Source of the DNA: Chlorophyllum brunneum
Lineage: Eukaryota; Basidiomycota; Agaricomycetes; Agaricales; Agaricaceae
Direction of reading: 5' to 3'
Assembly: GCA_963576785.1 (NCBI GenBank)
Contig: OY756141.1
Location: 682,001 to 746,000, forward strand
DNA: 64,000 bases
The notes below the pieces were generated by a model. That model worked only from the letters and a program-made list of their open reading frames with translations, did no database searches and was not told where the DNA came from. Below, in pieces: positions 40,035 through 53,559 of this stretch. The stretch's first letter is position 1; every line of letters begins with the position of its first letter. A program made the position numbers and the translations under genes.

Positions 40035-40731
40035 TTACGGATATTCCGAAAAAAGATATTCGGACGGTGAATGGTCGGAAAAGATTGGTATACAGTCGAG
40101 CAGTGCCACGATCGATAAAGTGCCTGAAAAGTCAATTCATTCTGACCCGCCCCTTATTGGCGCCAGTGGGGCACGATTGGGGCGGGAGGTCTTACCGACG
40201 CTGAACCACCGAGTCGTCGTGTGCGGAGATCCGAAAGACCATTGTTTTAGAGTATATGGGTAGTATTGACCGTAGGCATCCCGAGAAAACGGCAGCTCCT
40301 GATGTTGCAATGACCATATCGTCATTCTGCTGAGTATACTTGCACGTCTCAGAATAGAAGTCAAGCGAGGTAGTTCCGGAAGTTGTCGGGACGGTCGAGT
40401 CATTGAGAGGTTATTGTGCTGACTAGGACCTAGGGGAGGAAGAGCGCCATGTACTAACACGGATAGTTGAGCTGCGGGTATGTCGTGCGCTATGGAGTTT
40501 CTAGAGCGTTTTGCGTGTCTGCCGGGCCGGGGAAAAAGGTCAACCGATGGGTGATTGGAGATGGTAAGTTGTTTGATTAGGAAAATGATACCGATTAGAG
40601 ACAATCTCCTGCATGATGTACGGTACATCGATGCGGTGCAAGCTGTCAGTGGGAAAGGGTAGGCGTGTTTGCAGGCAGGTGCGGCAAGCTCGCGTCGAAG
40701 GAAGACGAACTCGACTTCTTCGAAGGTTCAT
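40035..40731 (-). CDS. Weakly supported hypothetical protein
   Basis: A possible 173-residue protein from three exons on the minus strand: 40731-40622, 40518-40196 and 40123-40035. The phases agree. The second intron (40195-40124) has a good GTAAGA donor, an ATTGAC branch-like site and a TTTTCAG acceptor, which is the main support. The first intron uses a GTACAT donor and is less certain. The N-terminus (MNLRRSRVRLPSTRACRT) is Arg/Ser/Leu-rich with no acidic residue for the first 28 positions, like a mitochondrial presequence. No domain was recognised, and the rest is Ser/Pro/Arg-rich. It may equally be chance open frame. Confidence 0.25.
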
Positions 40732-40737
40732 GAGGGT

Positions 40738-41224
40738 TCAGGTGGCCGGTAGGAACGCGTTTAGCCAAGCTCAGTCAGCATGGAAGGCGCATGAACCTTT
40801 CTTGGTCCGAGAGTCAGTTGGACGCGGAGAGAAAAGCAAAGGAAGAGGCTGGCCATGAGTTGTTGGTCATCAACGATAGATGCCGGTGGGATGTCGCATG
40901 CCTTTCGCCAAATCGACCGGAGCGTGCCGTGCGAATGCGAGGTGCGATAACTGCGGGGGTGATCTGATAACTGAATCGAAGAAGAAGTTGGTCGCAGCGG
41001 GTTATTCAGCAAGTGAGTCATACTATCGCAACCATCGCAGGCTATTCTGCAGGGCGTGCAAGATGGAGAGGGGTGTGGCTGGGGAGATTACATAGCAGGA
41101 CGAGGTGACGTGAAGGGACGAGATAAACCGGGCAGCAACGCGGAGCGGGGGAGGCATGGGCGAACTGAGCTGGTTCGGATCTGGGATCTCGATCGGATTG
41201 ATGTGTTGAGCAGGTGTGGGGATT
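40738..41224. other. Upstream of the Tyr-rich gene
   Basis: GC-rich stretch. A 71-codon ATG frame at 40880-41095 contains paired cysteines (CDNCGG and CRAC), which could bind zinc, but it has no further support and is not called a gene. Confidence 0.3.
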
Positions 41225-41230
41225 TATAAA
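41225..41230 (+). promoter_or_regulatory. TATA box of the Tyr-rich gene
   Basis: A perfect TATAAA lies 39-44 bases before the start codon at 41269. The ATG itself sits in a strong context (CCCACCATGG). Confidence 0.5.
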
Positions 41231-41268
41231 GGAAGGTTCAGAGTTGGACTGGGCCAGCAAAGCCCACC

Positions 41269-42060
41269 ATGGCATTCCTCTCCAAGGCCAGGCGCAATGC
41301 CCTCAACGACGACGTCTCCCGTCTGCTTGACCCCCAGTACTCCCCGCACAACAAGTTCCCTTCCATCGTCAAGGACATCCACGGCGACTTCCACGACCCA
41401 GACTACCGCCCCTTCACCCCCATCGCCCCCCCACGATCTGCCTCTCCCCGCAGACTCTCCACCCCCCGTCCCTACTGGGAGACAATATCAATCATCGATG
41501 ACGATAACACTCCAGATGACGAAGAAGACGACGCGTGCGACGAGCGCAGGCTCTCCGACGGCTACGCCTACTCGAGCAGGTATGCCCACCGCCGCTCCTC
41601 AGGCCAGTACCGTCGCGATACCCGCTATCCATACTCGTACACGTACACTTCGTCATATACTCCCTCATACACAACCTACTCCTATACTCCCTCGACGTTG
41701 GCGGAGTACTCTCCCCCTACGTCGTACGAGTCCGAGGTAACTGTCTTCAACGAAGACGAAGAATTTTTTGGTGACAAGGAGAAGCAAGGATGGTCAGGAG
41801 TGCTGAAGCGCAAGAGGAAGGACAAAGGAAAGGAAAAGGAGGAAACGCGCGAGGAAGACGTTTTGGAGTGCACACCATCGCCCATCATCTCATCTGCACC
41901 CCGCTCAGATTTCGTCGCGAAGAAGGAAGAGTACGTGCCCACATGCAACGAAGTCTTCCAGCGACACTGGCAGACTCTCTGCCTCGCTTTCAATCTGAGC
42001 GTCTTCCGCGCTCAGAGGCGGATGAAGCACCGCGTGCACTCGCTCATGTCTACGCATTGA
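41269..42060 (+). CDS. Unknown Tyr-rich basidiomycete protein
   Basis: Predicted 263 residues, single exon, not recognised. It has no signal peptide or membrane segment. The N-terminal 35 residues are basic and amphipathic (FLSKARRNALNDDVSRLLDP). A Pro-rich block follows, then an acidic run (DDDNTPDDEEDD, about 77-88). A Tyr/Ser/Thr-rich section (about 98-155) has repeated YSYT/YTPS units. A Lys/Glu-rich charged segment (GVLKRKRKDKGKEKEE) comes next, and a compact hydrophobic C-terminus (CNEVFQRHWQTLCLAFNLSV, then basic) closes the protein. Codon use is strongly C-ending at wobble positions, suggesting high expression. That, the strong start context and the TATA box support a real gene. The C-terminal segment looks like the conserved part. 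Confidence 0.75.
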   Translation: MAFLSKARRNALNDDVSRLLDPQYSPHNKFPSIVKDIHGDFHDPDYRPFTPIAPPRSASPRRLSTPRPYWETISIIDDDNTPDDEEDDACDERRLSDGYAYSSRYAHRRSSGQYRRDTRYPYSYTYTSSYTPSYTTYSYTPSTLAEYSPPTSYESEVTVFNEDEEFFGDKEKQGWSGVLKRKRKDKGKEKEETREEDVLECTPSPIISSAPRSDFVAKKEEYVPTCNEVFQRHWQTLCLAFNLSVFRAQRRMKHRVHSLMSTH

Positions 42061-45000
42061 TCACCCCCTATCCTCCTCTTCTATTCTCTCTCGCATTTAC
42101 ATCGCATCGCATCCAACCATCATCGGACTCCTGCCTTCACGCCTTCCCATGTACACCATCACTTTTCTTATCTTTATCCATGCAAGCCCACGACTACCAA
42201 AGACATCGCGATACCCATTTCACATTCAATGCATTCTCCACTTGTATTATCAGCTTTTCTCATCATGCTCCATCCACTCTTCATTGTGCATATGTTTCTC
42301 GTTTTCACACCATCGACGTCTGTGGTCGGGCCTTGGGCCCTGCAATCCTCGCTCCGCTTTTTCTTCTCTTCCACTTATCTCGGCTCTTTCACGAGGTCGC
42401 CAGTCGATCTCGTCACGCATTCACCGCATCTCACGACACTTTTCTATCACATGCAACGTTCTTCAGGTGTATCATTAGCCTCACGACACCTTCACGATTC
42501 GGATCCACCTTTTTTCACACATTCCTAGACCGCATTAGGCGTTCTCTTCCTTTTCGCTTTCACCATCACACTCCACTCTCGGACCTTGGGTTATACATAT
42601 GATATCGTATGATACCTTGGGACACAAGTCTCAAATCCAGAGTGCATTACTACTGCTTGTTACGACACGTTCTACCTGTCCTAGCTAGACGTTTTATTCT
42701 TGACGAATGATACGATTTTCGCGTTGAACGAATCATGTGCAAAGGTTTTGAGTTTAGCCAAGCAATTTGAGCAACTCGGAATAACGTGATTTTCCCACTC
42801 AAAAGTGATTGGCGCCGTCGGGTTGGCGACCGGGAAAATCATTAAATTTTTTTAAATTTAGAAAATCATTTGATCAGGAATTAACAACGACTTGATTGGA
42901 CTGTTGAGTTGTCCAGTAACCTTTCTGAAATTCAAAATTATTCAACCTCTTGTGCTTTCCGTGACATTCCGAACCCACCTGGAGGTCCCTCGGAATGCGG
43001 CCTGGGGGAAACAAGTGGTTCAGGAAACTGTAATGACAGGAAATATGGCACAACGCCGTAAACTTGCACGGTAACTTCCTGGGTTGGTCGTCGGATGTCG
43101 TACTGTATACATGATCTTCCACGTTATCACTACACTAGTTTGGGACATGTGTTTATGTTTGCATTTTATCCCTCCAACCCCAACTGATAACATTGACTGA
43201 CCCTTGCTCTAGAAGCCTCCAAAACCACTGACCCTAGATTCGGCGCGAGCTCATTTCCCCTCATACCGGCTTGCTTTTTTTTTTGGTGTTCTTCGCTGTA
43301 AGCAGTACATTCAAGCAATCCAATCATCAACACATGTATGTCAATCTTATCAACCGTGGATACACGACAATGAGGCGACATCGTGATTCGGATGTAAATT
43401 CGCTTTTGGAAAAGTTAAAAGCAGGGTTTAAAATTCTCGGCCCAGTTAACCGGGCATTTATTATTTTTTCCAAAGTGAAAAGTGAAGAGTCCTTTTTCTC
43501 TGGGGTAGATACATATGTATCCTAATGACCAGTCACAAGCCCCGCCTTGAGGTTGTCGTGCGTCCCCAAAAAAGACCTCCGGTGATTTACTTACGTGTTG
43601 ACGTTTAATTCTCGTTACTTAGTTCGAGAGAAAAGGGTTGATGCAGTGGGTTGAATTTTTTTATTTACCGGCGCCCATGAGTTCCGCCGGGAATTTGATT
43701 TTCTATTTTCGCCCCGCCTCGCCCTCGCCCGAAAACAGGATTGCAAAAGAAAGCATTGATGAGGCGTGGCTTTTTAGGGGGCAAGAAGAAATTGGGTGGT
43801 TTGATGGACTCAGCGCACGTTTCTGTACGTGTTTTGATAGGGGTTTCGTATACTCACTATTGTGGGGTATGGAGTCGAAATTAAGGCCTCCCGAGCGAAT
43901 GATAATATTTAATGCTGTACGTATGCTTTTTTGATACTTTTACCCTCGGCGGACGTCGTATTGTGAGCCTGTTAAAGGGCGGTCGTCGGGGCCCGGAACG
44001 CTCGAGGAAAGGGCCATTCACGTTCTTTGCACAGCCCACCGTTCGTTCGGTACAGTTCGGTACGAAGTTGTTGTAATCAGATATTTGGGAAGAACGCCAC
44101 AATGCCACATTACAACGGTGTGTTTGTGGGCTGGTCTTTGGGGGCCATGAGGAGTGTGCTGTCAAACTTGTAAAATGGGGACTCGGAGAGGAGAAGGAAT
44201 CCAAAGAAGCTGGTAACTTTTTTGGATATACCATAAGGTTTAGTATCCACTTGACGACGGGGTTAATGTTCATAAACTTCTGTGTGGAGTTTCGAGGACC
44301 TCCAAGGCTTACCATGGTAGTGGGTTATAGAGATACGTAAAGGCCGATGACGTTGTCCTTCGAACTCAAAGACGCCTGGGCAAAGTTACGAGTAGGTTTA
44401 CTCGACTTGCTGACCGAGGAGAGCGGAGAACCCTGGACAGTGAGGTTTGAGTCTGTCAGTGATACTCGTCAGTGCTTCGACTTCTCAATTCTCAACTTGG
44501 GCTTCGTGATACGCTAATTATAATCTCACTCGGACTTTGCAGAGTTGCCCCACAGAAGATTGCTCGGAGTTGAAGTTGAGCATTCGAATTTCTTCCAAAA
44601 TTCTCGCACACTGAAATGGGGTTTGGGAAGTTTGAATGGTAAGACTAAGAGTGCGAATAACGTTGTGAAAGAGGTCCAGAGCACCCATTGACCGATACGT
44701 ACAGGGCCCACGCCAAGCACGAAATCAGACAGCCGGCAAAAGTTAAGCGGAGCGGTTGTCGCGAATGGACCGCTACAGTGTCGCTGGGCCACATAGGACC
44801 ACTTTAGACGAGGTTAGGTTAATCAAAGGACGTATATGTTTGCACCTTTTGTTGTAACCAAATCTAAGGCGAGTAATGGGGGTGAGCGGGCTGTTCCGAG
44901 ACAGCCGAAACCCCCGACCGCCCTTTTTGGCCCAAAAACGACTGGTATGGGAGCTTTCAGTGGCTCTCTTTGAGAACAATAGTTACAATAACCCGTCACT

Positions 45001-48000
45001 GCTCTACTATTGTACTGACTTGAACTTGGTGGAGCGGAAGGACCACGCGTTGGTCAGACCCTGTTGGACTAATGACCTTGTAACTGGGCCCGACCACTCA
45101 AGGAGCCTTACTGGAAGAAGTGCAGGACAAAAGGTGCCGCAGTGCAAAGCATATGGGAACTAGAACTGGCCTAGGTCATGAGGTTTCATGGTCCTTGCTT
45201 AGCGGTTACTTGGAATGGACAAGTGAGGAAACTGAGCCGGCATCGCACGGACAACTGGGGGAAAAAGTGGGGGAAGGAAGACGGTTATGCAACTCGCCAT
45301 GTAGGCTACTGCAAGGTGCTGTATACTCATGTAGCTGAGGTGAACTTGGCGTTGAGAGTAGCTCGACCTTTTCTGGCAATCACTCTTCTAAATTATCTTC
45401 TACGAAGGTGAGCCACTTTCCATTCTGTCTGAAGTAAGAAATGCTCATCACCCTTGAACATACGGCGGGTCGAAAGCACGACGTTCACGCTACGTTGAAA
45501 CATTATATCGCGTGGCTTTGAATGCTTTTGCATTAAGGTTCAAGTTTCAGAAAGGCGAGGGGGGTTGATTATTGGACGGTAATTAGTGCACTATTCGTAG
45601 GGACGACAACTCGTGAGGCCAGGGCCATTACTGTGAAAGATACTGATGAGCTGAGGGCTGTAAGTCTTGAGGACAACAGCCTACAACCTCGTTGAAAATG
45701 ACCAAAGGAGGTGACCGGACCCGGGGCTCGATCCTTTCCGAGTAGTCAACAACGGCATCAGACGAGCTGGGTCGAGAGAAATGGCTGGAACAGCACCATT
45801 CTCGTGACATCAGATCTACAGTTGTGTGGACTGTGGTCGCGAGCATCACGCAGTGCCAGTTTCGAAAACCCCAGGACCACCAATCAGGTTGTCTCGTCTC
45901 GTAGAGGCGGTTCTCCCATTACTGTTCCCCCTCAGGGTCCAGTAACATCGCCCCCTACCCCAGCAGAAAGGATCCCCTTTGAGTTTCAACCAGATACATG
46001 GGATTTGAAACGCGAAGGCTTTCTCTTTATAAGCACCGCTGATCTTCGTAAGAGGTCGTCAAGGCGGTGGAGTCTCCTAGTAGCACCGCTTCTGAGTTGC
46101 ATCATAGGTCGACTAAGCGCCCGGTGCTAGTATACCAGTGGTATCAACCCTATCGCCTACGCATCGTTATGCGGTAAGTGGTACGCAATTCCCATTAAGT
46201 CATTGAGTTACTTGATATATGAAAACGGCATCGCCTCCCCCACAAAATGAAATGTTCGGAATGATCCAGAAAACTTCGGGGAGTGCGTGTGCCGAGTCTT
46301 ATGATGTAGTGCGTTGACGCTGACCTATGCAGTCATTGGACCGTGAATCTCGAAGCCAAAACGCCGCAGTAAGGGTGTGTTGACGTCGTTGGTTGACCCT
46401 GAATTAACTGATAAGATAAGTGGGTGACTTCAGCGGCGTTGATTCAACCGATTGGGCGTCCTCTCCTAGATTGACTAGGCCTGACTCTGCAAAAGCTGCG
46501 TTCATCCGGACCTGCAGCCGGCTCCACAGACATTTGGAGGCCTCAGCAATAAATGCAAAGATCGAAAAGTGGAATCGATGAGCCAGACGATAATCATGAG
46601 CTATTCCTCATGATCATTGATTGGCGTCCTTCGTGCCGACATTCCAGACATCCTCGAGGATTAATAAGGCTGGCATGTGTTAAAAAGACATGGTTCAGAT
46701 GTGTTTTCCGGATAGCAAACCCGGATGGAGCTTACGGAAACTACTTTTAGGCGTCTTCCAGTCAGCAAGAGACAGCAAATCGATGCCCGATCAAGCAATT
46801 CTTACTCACGGGAACACGTCAGTGATCTTAGCGCCTCGAGGATGACACCTGTATCATGCTTCCATGTCCCTCTTCATATCGATTGAAGCCCTAGGATGTC
46901 ATCGAGTAGGAATTGTGCCAGGCATCTACAAGCGATAAACACCTCATCGGGAGTTATTCTACGGAAGGTATTGTTAATTACACCGAGTCTCGGAGAATAA
47001 TGCATTTTAGAGATACGGTTGAAGTTCTGTCACTCTACGGACAAGATAGATGAACCAACTGGCATGAATTCAATGTAGAAACCCATGTGGAACCGTTGTA
47101 GCAAGGTGATTATCCGAACAACTTATTTACTAGAATCGCACATATCGGCCAAATATCGGTGGCTCTTGGCGGCTTCCAAGTTCGGACATTCCTTGCTCAG
47201 TCACTCGTGTTCTTATAACAAGCGAGAGGATGGCGCTTCAATAATAGGCGGACACGATTCCTCTTATCTAAATTACATGCCAGCGAAACAGACTCGCTGA
47301 ATTTATCCGCTAATGCATGGTCCTGAGAGTGAGGCCCCTGAAAAGGCTGCCAAATTGACGCCGTGTATTCATCGGGGGATTTCGCTGGCAGAATCTTGTA
47401 TACACTAGTCAGAAGGACACTACATGTGAGAGCACGCTTGAGCGTAGGCATACAGAAACAACTAGCGGACCATCTCAGTTAGGGCTGGACTGGCTTGGAT
47501 GCTTAGGTTGCTTGGGTTGCTCCTCCGGAAACGGAAACCTCGCTCTGACTTCTGAGATCTTCTGATACCATAAAACTAGCTGAAGAGCTGATGCTGCTCG
47601 TGACATATCCTGACCCTGCCCACCTTCAGGTTCAAACGTCTACATTTAACCTGCACCGCTACAACCCGACCGCAAAGTCAGGTACCTTGGATACATGGCC
47701 CTCGTGACAATCAACCTTTCGGCGCGGCCTACTTCGAAGAGCCAAGGAACCTTGGCATGGTTTGTAGTGCTCTGCGAACCAATGATGCATTCACTGAATC
47801 AATGATGACGTCAACGGCGATATCACCTACGTAGATCCGAGACCATCCAGTTGCTCAGCAGTGTGCACAAGGCACACAACGATTACTAGGCGTACTTCCA
47901 GCTATCGCTCCTGTCATCATCGATTCGGCATCAAGTCGCTTACCTTTATCAGTCACTGACTGCTTGAGCATCCGGAATCAAAGTTTGAGGTCTAGCTCAC

Positions 48001-51000
48001 TGCAATCTGAAGACTTACCCTTCAGTTCTATTTACTCTCACCTCCACGTTCCATAGTTAAATATCTCCAGACTATGTCGATGTCTCCAGTAAGGATGTTT
48101 TATTTAAAGATGCAGATGCGTTTACCAATAGGAGCACTCGGAGGTGTACGAGGAATAGTGTGCATTAAAAGGTCCAACCCTGCTCCCTCGATCCACTCAC
48201 TGTGGCATCGTTGCATTTAGACGTGATTTGTCTCGTACTCCTTCGTCCGTGCACTTGCGCTACACGACATGACTAGTCAAAGGTCTGAATTGCTATATGT
48301 GATTCAAGTCGCACTTAGGAACACATCCAAAGGCGTAGTAGCTGTTCCGTCGGAAGGTCCAGACTATTGGAAAAACGGGACTATGACAGACTCGGACGGG
48401 AGTAGCCATGAATTCCCTTGGTACCGAGTTATTTGCGCACCGCCCAAGCATTTGACCTGCAAAACATTACGATGTGAGAACGTTGGACCAGAAATTGAGA
48501 GGCCGAAGCGGCTGCCACTGTCGTGATTGCGAGGTCTTAGGCCTCAGGTCACTTACTAGAATTCAGACAAACGCTCAAGAGGACATCCGTCTCACCCGGA
48601 TGGATGACGAAGGAGATAGGGTTCCGGATAGTGACCTCATCTAAATTGTTCCGTCTATGTCCGGTATGACCTATAATCTACAATCCGACGTTAAAAAAAG
48701 CCTCCGTCCCCCGCGTGGGGACCGGTATATCCTGAACCAGCTCTCTATAAAACTGTAGCTGGTTCGAGGGATACGCGTTTTCAGGGCGCCTCCTGGAATA
48801 TGCCTGGCCTGGCATAGGCGGCAAGGTCTTCGAGCACGCAGATTTAGACAATGATTATCCTGGTGTAAGTGTCTCAGGTTCACAGTACAATGATCACAGC
48901 GAAAGGATGTACGTGTGAAGCATAGAAACAAATTAATGGGACTTGGTACAAACTTTCAATAACCAATACTATCGCTTCCGCTTATTAAACCCTTTCTATG
49001 GTATTCGATTGATCTTGGGATGGATTCCCTTCTACGACGACGTACGCCTTTAGTAAATATACAGAGGTTTGCGCATCTGCTACAAGCAAAGACTCAGGAG
49101 ACATGGTCGGATTAAGTGATCGCAAACAGTGGTTCGCCAATATCCCACTCGAAGCCAGGAAGACATATCTGGCGAATACAGGGATTAGATTTAGTGACCT
49201 TCCTCAGAATATTGAATATCCAGACTAAGAATACGCAGCTCTAGTGCCAGAGACTGAGACGAGTTCCTTGGTTTATGAGCTCCTGAAAGTCATCCCTGGA
49301 GGAGACCTAGGGCTAGGGAACGTCGATCGTCCGAAACGATCGCCGTTCGAGAGAGATCGACGATCTCCGCAGGACAATGACCCCACCCTCTGACAACTCC
49401 TTCATGCGCATGCACAGCCTATCTGCTGTAACCAAGACGAAGCTTGGCAGTTTCCGAACCGAACTCTGAACTCCACCAATGACGAACGGAGGACAAACTT
49501 ATCGGCGCCAGATCGCTACGCTGATACACAACGCAACTAATAATGCAAACCCGTTTCTCCTAAAGGCTCTGCAGCTGAACCGGGGAGTATCTGATGTCTC
49601 AGGCAGAAGCGACGAACTACTGCGTGAAAACCATCGCGATCTTGGCGTAACTTGTCTTTATATGCGTCCGGGTCGATGGGGGAAAGTATCACTTCGGGTC
49701 CACTGGATAAAATGAAGTGTTGAGAAGACAACATGACAAGATGGATCAAACTGGTGTTGTCGTTACTGACCCGTCGCGGGCTTAGTGTTTCCGTTCGAAA
49801 GGCCACAAAAAACGGCTTGTGAGAGGGCATGAGATGATTCTGGAGCAGGGATGGGGGGCAACGGCCCAAACGACAAGAGGGCACTTGGCGGAAGTGACTT
49901 GATTTTTGACAGCTACTCGGGTAATTGGGCGACTGCAAGTCCTCGTGGGGACGTGGTGAAGAAACCTGGTAGACGTGAATCCGGTGGATGAAAGAGCTCC
50001 AAACAGGACTATGAACGGAATAACTGAATGCTCAAGGCAGCCAATACAAGAATGGAGAATACCAAAGTGGGGTGCCGGATGAGCCTGTTTTGCCTCGTCG
50101 ATGCCCTCCACTTAGCATTAAGCGATGCACACACGCAGGACCAGAACTCCAGATAAGATGCCGCCGCCCCTCCCCAAACTTTTGGCCGCCATAAAAGTCA
50201 ACTGAGTTGAGTCAATATCAAACTCGTGTTCTAGGGTCGCAAGGGGTTCGGCCTCTTCCAGCCTCTTCCATGATATGGCGCTCCGAGTGCTTCTCCATGA
50301 CCCTGGTTGTCTGCGTCTTGAGGAATACGTGTGCGTGTGTCCTGCTGGGTTGCCTGCCTATGACAAAGCTATGTTTCGTTCGTTCTGGGAACGGTAATTC
50401 AGTGGTATTCAGGGAGTACAGGTTTGAGCGAGTTCGATACGGTTGCGAGCAGTATACACACAACATCCCAAATGCGTAGACCCCTGCAACCTTGGCCCAC
50501 TCGAAGATGGGCATTTTTCACAGCAAGGTGGGATTCTCCGCAGGCCCGAGGATCCAGGAGAACGACAGTTGTACTCAGGATCTAACACATGGTTTCCCTG
50601 CTTCTCTCGCGCAGATGTCCGTTTTGGAGGATAGAGACAAGGCGTGTTGGCTGAGGTTCATGATCAAGTTGTCGGGTTTGGCGATCATATGGCCCCAGCA
50701 CGAGGTGCGCCAAGGTCAGAATAGAATGTCAAAGCGAGCTCAGTTCTGCTCCGAATGGTGAATAGTGCCCCGTGTACTAGAATATGTAATCGAAGACGGA
50801 TTTTTTGAGCGAAGAGGAGCTGCCTGGAGGTAGCACTCGCGGTTGGCACGAGGAGGGTTACGAAGGTTTGTATCCACTCTAGGCCTTAGACGTCGCTTAC
50901 TCGAAGAGTTACCGCCCGAATGACGAACTAGAATGGAGATATTACTTGTTACGGGCTTCCGTAATCTAACGCTCAGCGTGGCAAGAGCGAAAATGATGTA

Positions 51001-53559
51001 AAATTTGGAGCTGAAAGGTGCGTACAGTGAAATACGGGGTTGCACTTCCTTGGACCAAAATACAGGTACACGGTTCTCATGAGCTATCTGCGGCATTAAA
51101 ACAGGCACCATACCACATTGCTTGGGCAAGGCAGACCACAAATGGGGGGGCTCAATCTTGGAACCACCCGGTGAATGAGGGTACATTGGGCCGGTCGACG
51201 GAAATGGGAGGATCCTGAAAATGCGCGTGGAGCGGAGCCAGATGGCTGCGACAACTACTTTTCGTCTGTCAGGGCACAGTACCGTGATCGCAGAACGATG
51301 AAAAACCAGTCCAGCAGTGGTGGACGCTGGGCCTGATGGTGGATCAGAGAAGGAAACGGGTCATAAATTAGGGTTAAGGTTTGTGACATATGTGCGGCCG
51401 ACCTCCGATACAGCTTTCTCTCATTACATCCATCTTGTGCCTATGAAAGAGGTGTTCTGCAATGGCCTATCCACGTCTTACCAGTTCCAAATGAACAACG
51501 TGCAGTCCCCCTGTATCTAATGGGATCCAAACGCTGCGTCGAGTCATTCACGGGGCTGGCCCCACAGCAGAACGCCCAATGTAGCACTGGCCCTCTCCCG
51601 CGATTTGCGTGGACGCTCTGCTGTATCCGCGAACATGCTCAGGGCTCAATTTGAACGATTCAATTACTTTCTATGGACATTCCTGGGGCACTTTACACTA
51701 CGCTTCTTGACCCGCAGAATGGACGGATGTGACGATATCTATTGTGCTTCCAAAGTAGCCTGGCTGTGTTCAATGCAATCGAGATGCGTCTCACTGCTCT
51801 CGAGAGATCATCTTATCACTCCAGGCAACTTCTCCCAGGCAGTGTTCTATGTAAACCCTGGCTCGATGGACGAGCGCTGACCTCGAGTATACCCTTGAGT
51901 GGCGAATTCAGACTCCGCACCACCCTCAAGGAACGTTAGCTGTTACCCTTGCTCAAGATTGTTAAGCGTCGATCCTACAAATGACTACTGTTCCGTTGAT
52001 GCTTACACCTAGATCGTCCCGGGGGCTGAAAGTACCGGCATCTAAAGTAAGTGTGCCCGGGTGACCGTCATCTCTAGGTTGTCCTCGGAAACTTTTACCC
52101 CACCAAGACGATTGGTGGAGATTGAGGTACCTGTACCTGAAGTCGTCCACTTCCTCGGGCACCGATGTTACACTTTCCGATTTTCTAGGGATTTTAACTG
52201 GACTCATATCGGTTTTTTGTGGCCCAGATCTCCTCCGGAGTTTGCAATCTAGTTTTCCCGTATTTTTTTTTGGATTTTTGGGGACTCGGCCTCGAAAAAA
52301 ATACAGATTAAACATATGCGAATCCGTTACAAAATATAATCCAACCTACTAGCATATTTCCAAGTGGACCTTGAACCGTTGATCGACATCCCACTGGTAT
52401 CACCAACTCAAAATCGTGATAAAATTTACATTCTCCCGTTTATCGCATGTTACATATTTCCATCAAACATCACAAACTTGCCCGACGCATTCCCTTAAAG
52501 TCACCCCACCACCGTTTTGCTTGCAAACCACCAAAACGAACCATGCGTGCATTCATTCATCTAGGTCCCATCACACATCCACTCAATCCCGCTGTCTCCT
52601 AACACTGAACCTTCAACAACAAGCTTGCACGCAACCTAAACCAGAAACCTAAATAATAAAAAGCCGGTGCATACACTTCCGGAGAAGCCAAACGCCCCCC
52701 TTCCCTTCCTTACTCATTCCGAAAAATCTTTCTTTAGCTTCGCCCCTAGGATGCTATTAACCTACAAAAATCACACACACAATATCACATTAATACCCAC
52801 ATCCATATACTTACTCTACGCCGCAGTTCTCTTCTTCTTCCAGCCCACAACTCACGACCATCATCAAAAAAACCGTTCGCGTGCGCCGCGGTAACTCTTG
52901 ATGTGGCGTTTCAAAAGTCCAAAACTAGTCCGAGCATCAAATTGGGGGGGAAGGAAGGATTTAATAGATCGAGAACTTAGTACTTCAGTATGTATCGATA
53001 GGATCAATCAGTTCAAGAGATTATATATATAGTTTCAGTAAACGGTTCGATGTGTGAGGGATAGGATAGGCTTTTGTAGCAGCGGTCGGTAAAAAAGATT
53101 ATTTTAACTTTTGCTCGTGCATTTCATTTCCGAGTACTTGCTTACTCTTCAAAACTCTTGGTACGATCGAGAGAGGTGTATTAGTATAGTAGTATACTTA
53201 CTACCGTTCATCGTACTTTGTTGGTTTGTGAACTAGGGGCTCAGATTCGTTCGTTTAGATTGTCACGCATTGCACACCGAGTCAAGCCATGCGAAGTAAT
53301 TAAACTTACACAGTCCGCAAGTAGCACGCTAAATGATACACCTAGCAGGTCGTCTCAGGATCAAACTTTTGCTAATGAACTAAGTACTAAAAACGTGTAG
53401 GTAACAAAGTATGAATAACTCCAAAAAAAAAGAAGAAATAGCGAAATAACGCTCAAAAATACAAAACAGAAAAAAACAGCAAGATAGGAAAAACACCCCA
53501 AGATACGGCAACGGAAAAGAAGTGTTACAGGTCCCAAAAGTGAAGGCGGGAGGGAATCA
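42061..53559. other. Gene desert
   Basis: About 11.5 kb without a supported gene. The first 550 bases are pyrimidine-rich, likely the 3' region of the Tyr-rich gene; the 270-codon frame there (41790-42602) is a shadow plus this low-complexity tail. The last 1.1 kb (from about 52400) is AT-rich and A/C-rich downstream sequence of the coiled-coil gene. No transposon domains, tRNAs or long repeats were recognised. Confidence 0.5.

Noticed and set aside
41790..42602. 270-codon frame overlapping and following the Tyr-rich gene
   Set aside because: First part is out of frame with a strong gene; the rest lies in pyrimidine-rich 3' sequence and yields a low-complexity Ser/His/Phe product.
48721..48790. 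TGGTTCGAGGG resembling a tRNA B box
   Set aside because: No matching A box at the right spacing and no cloverleaf could be drawn.
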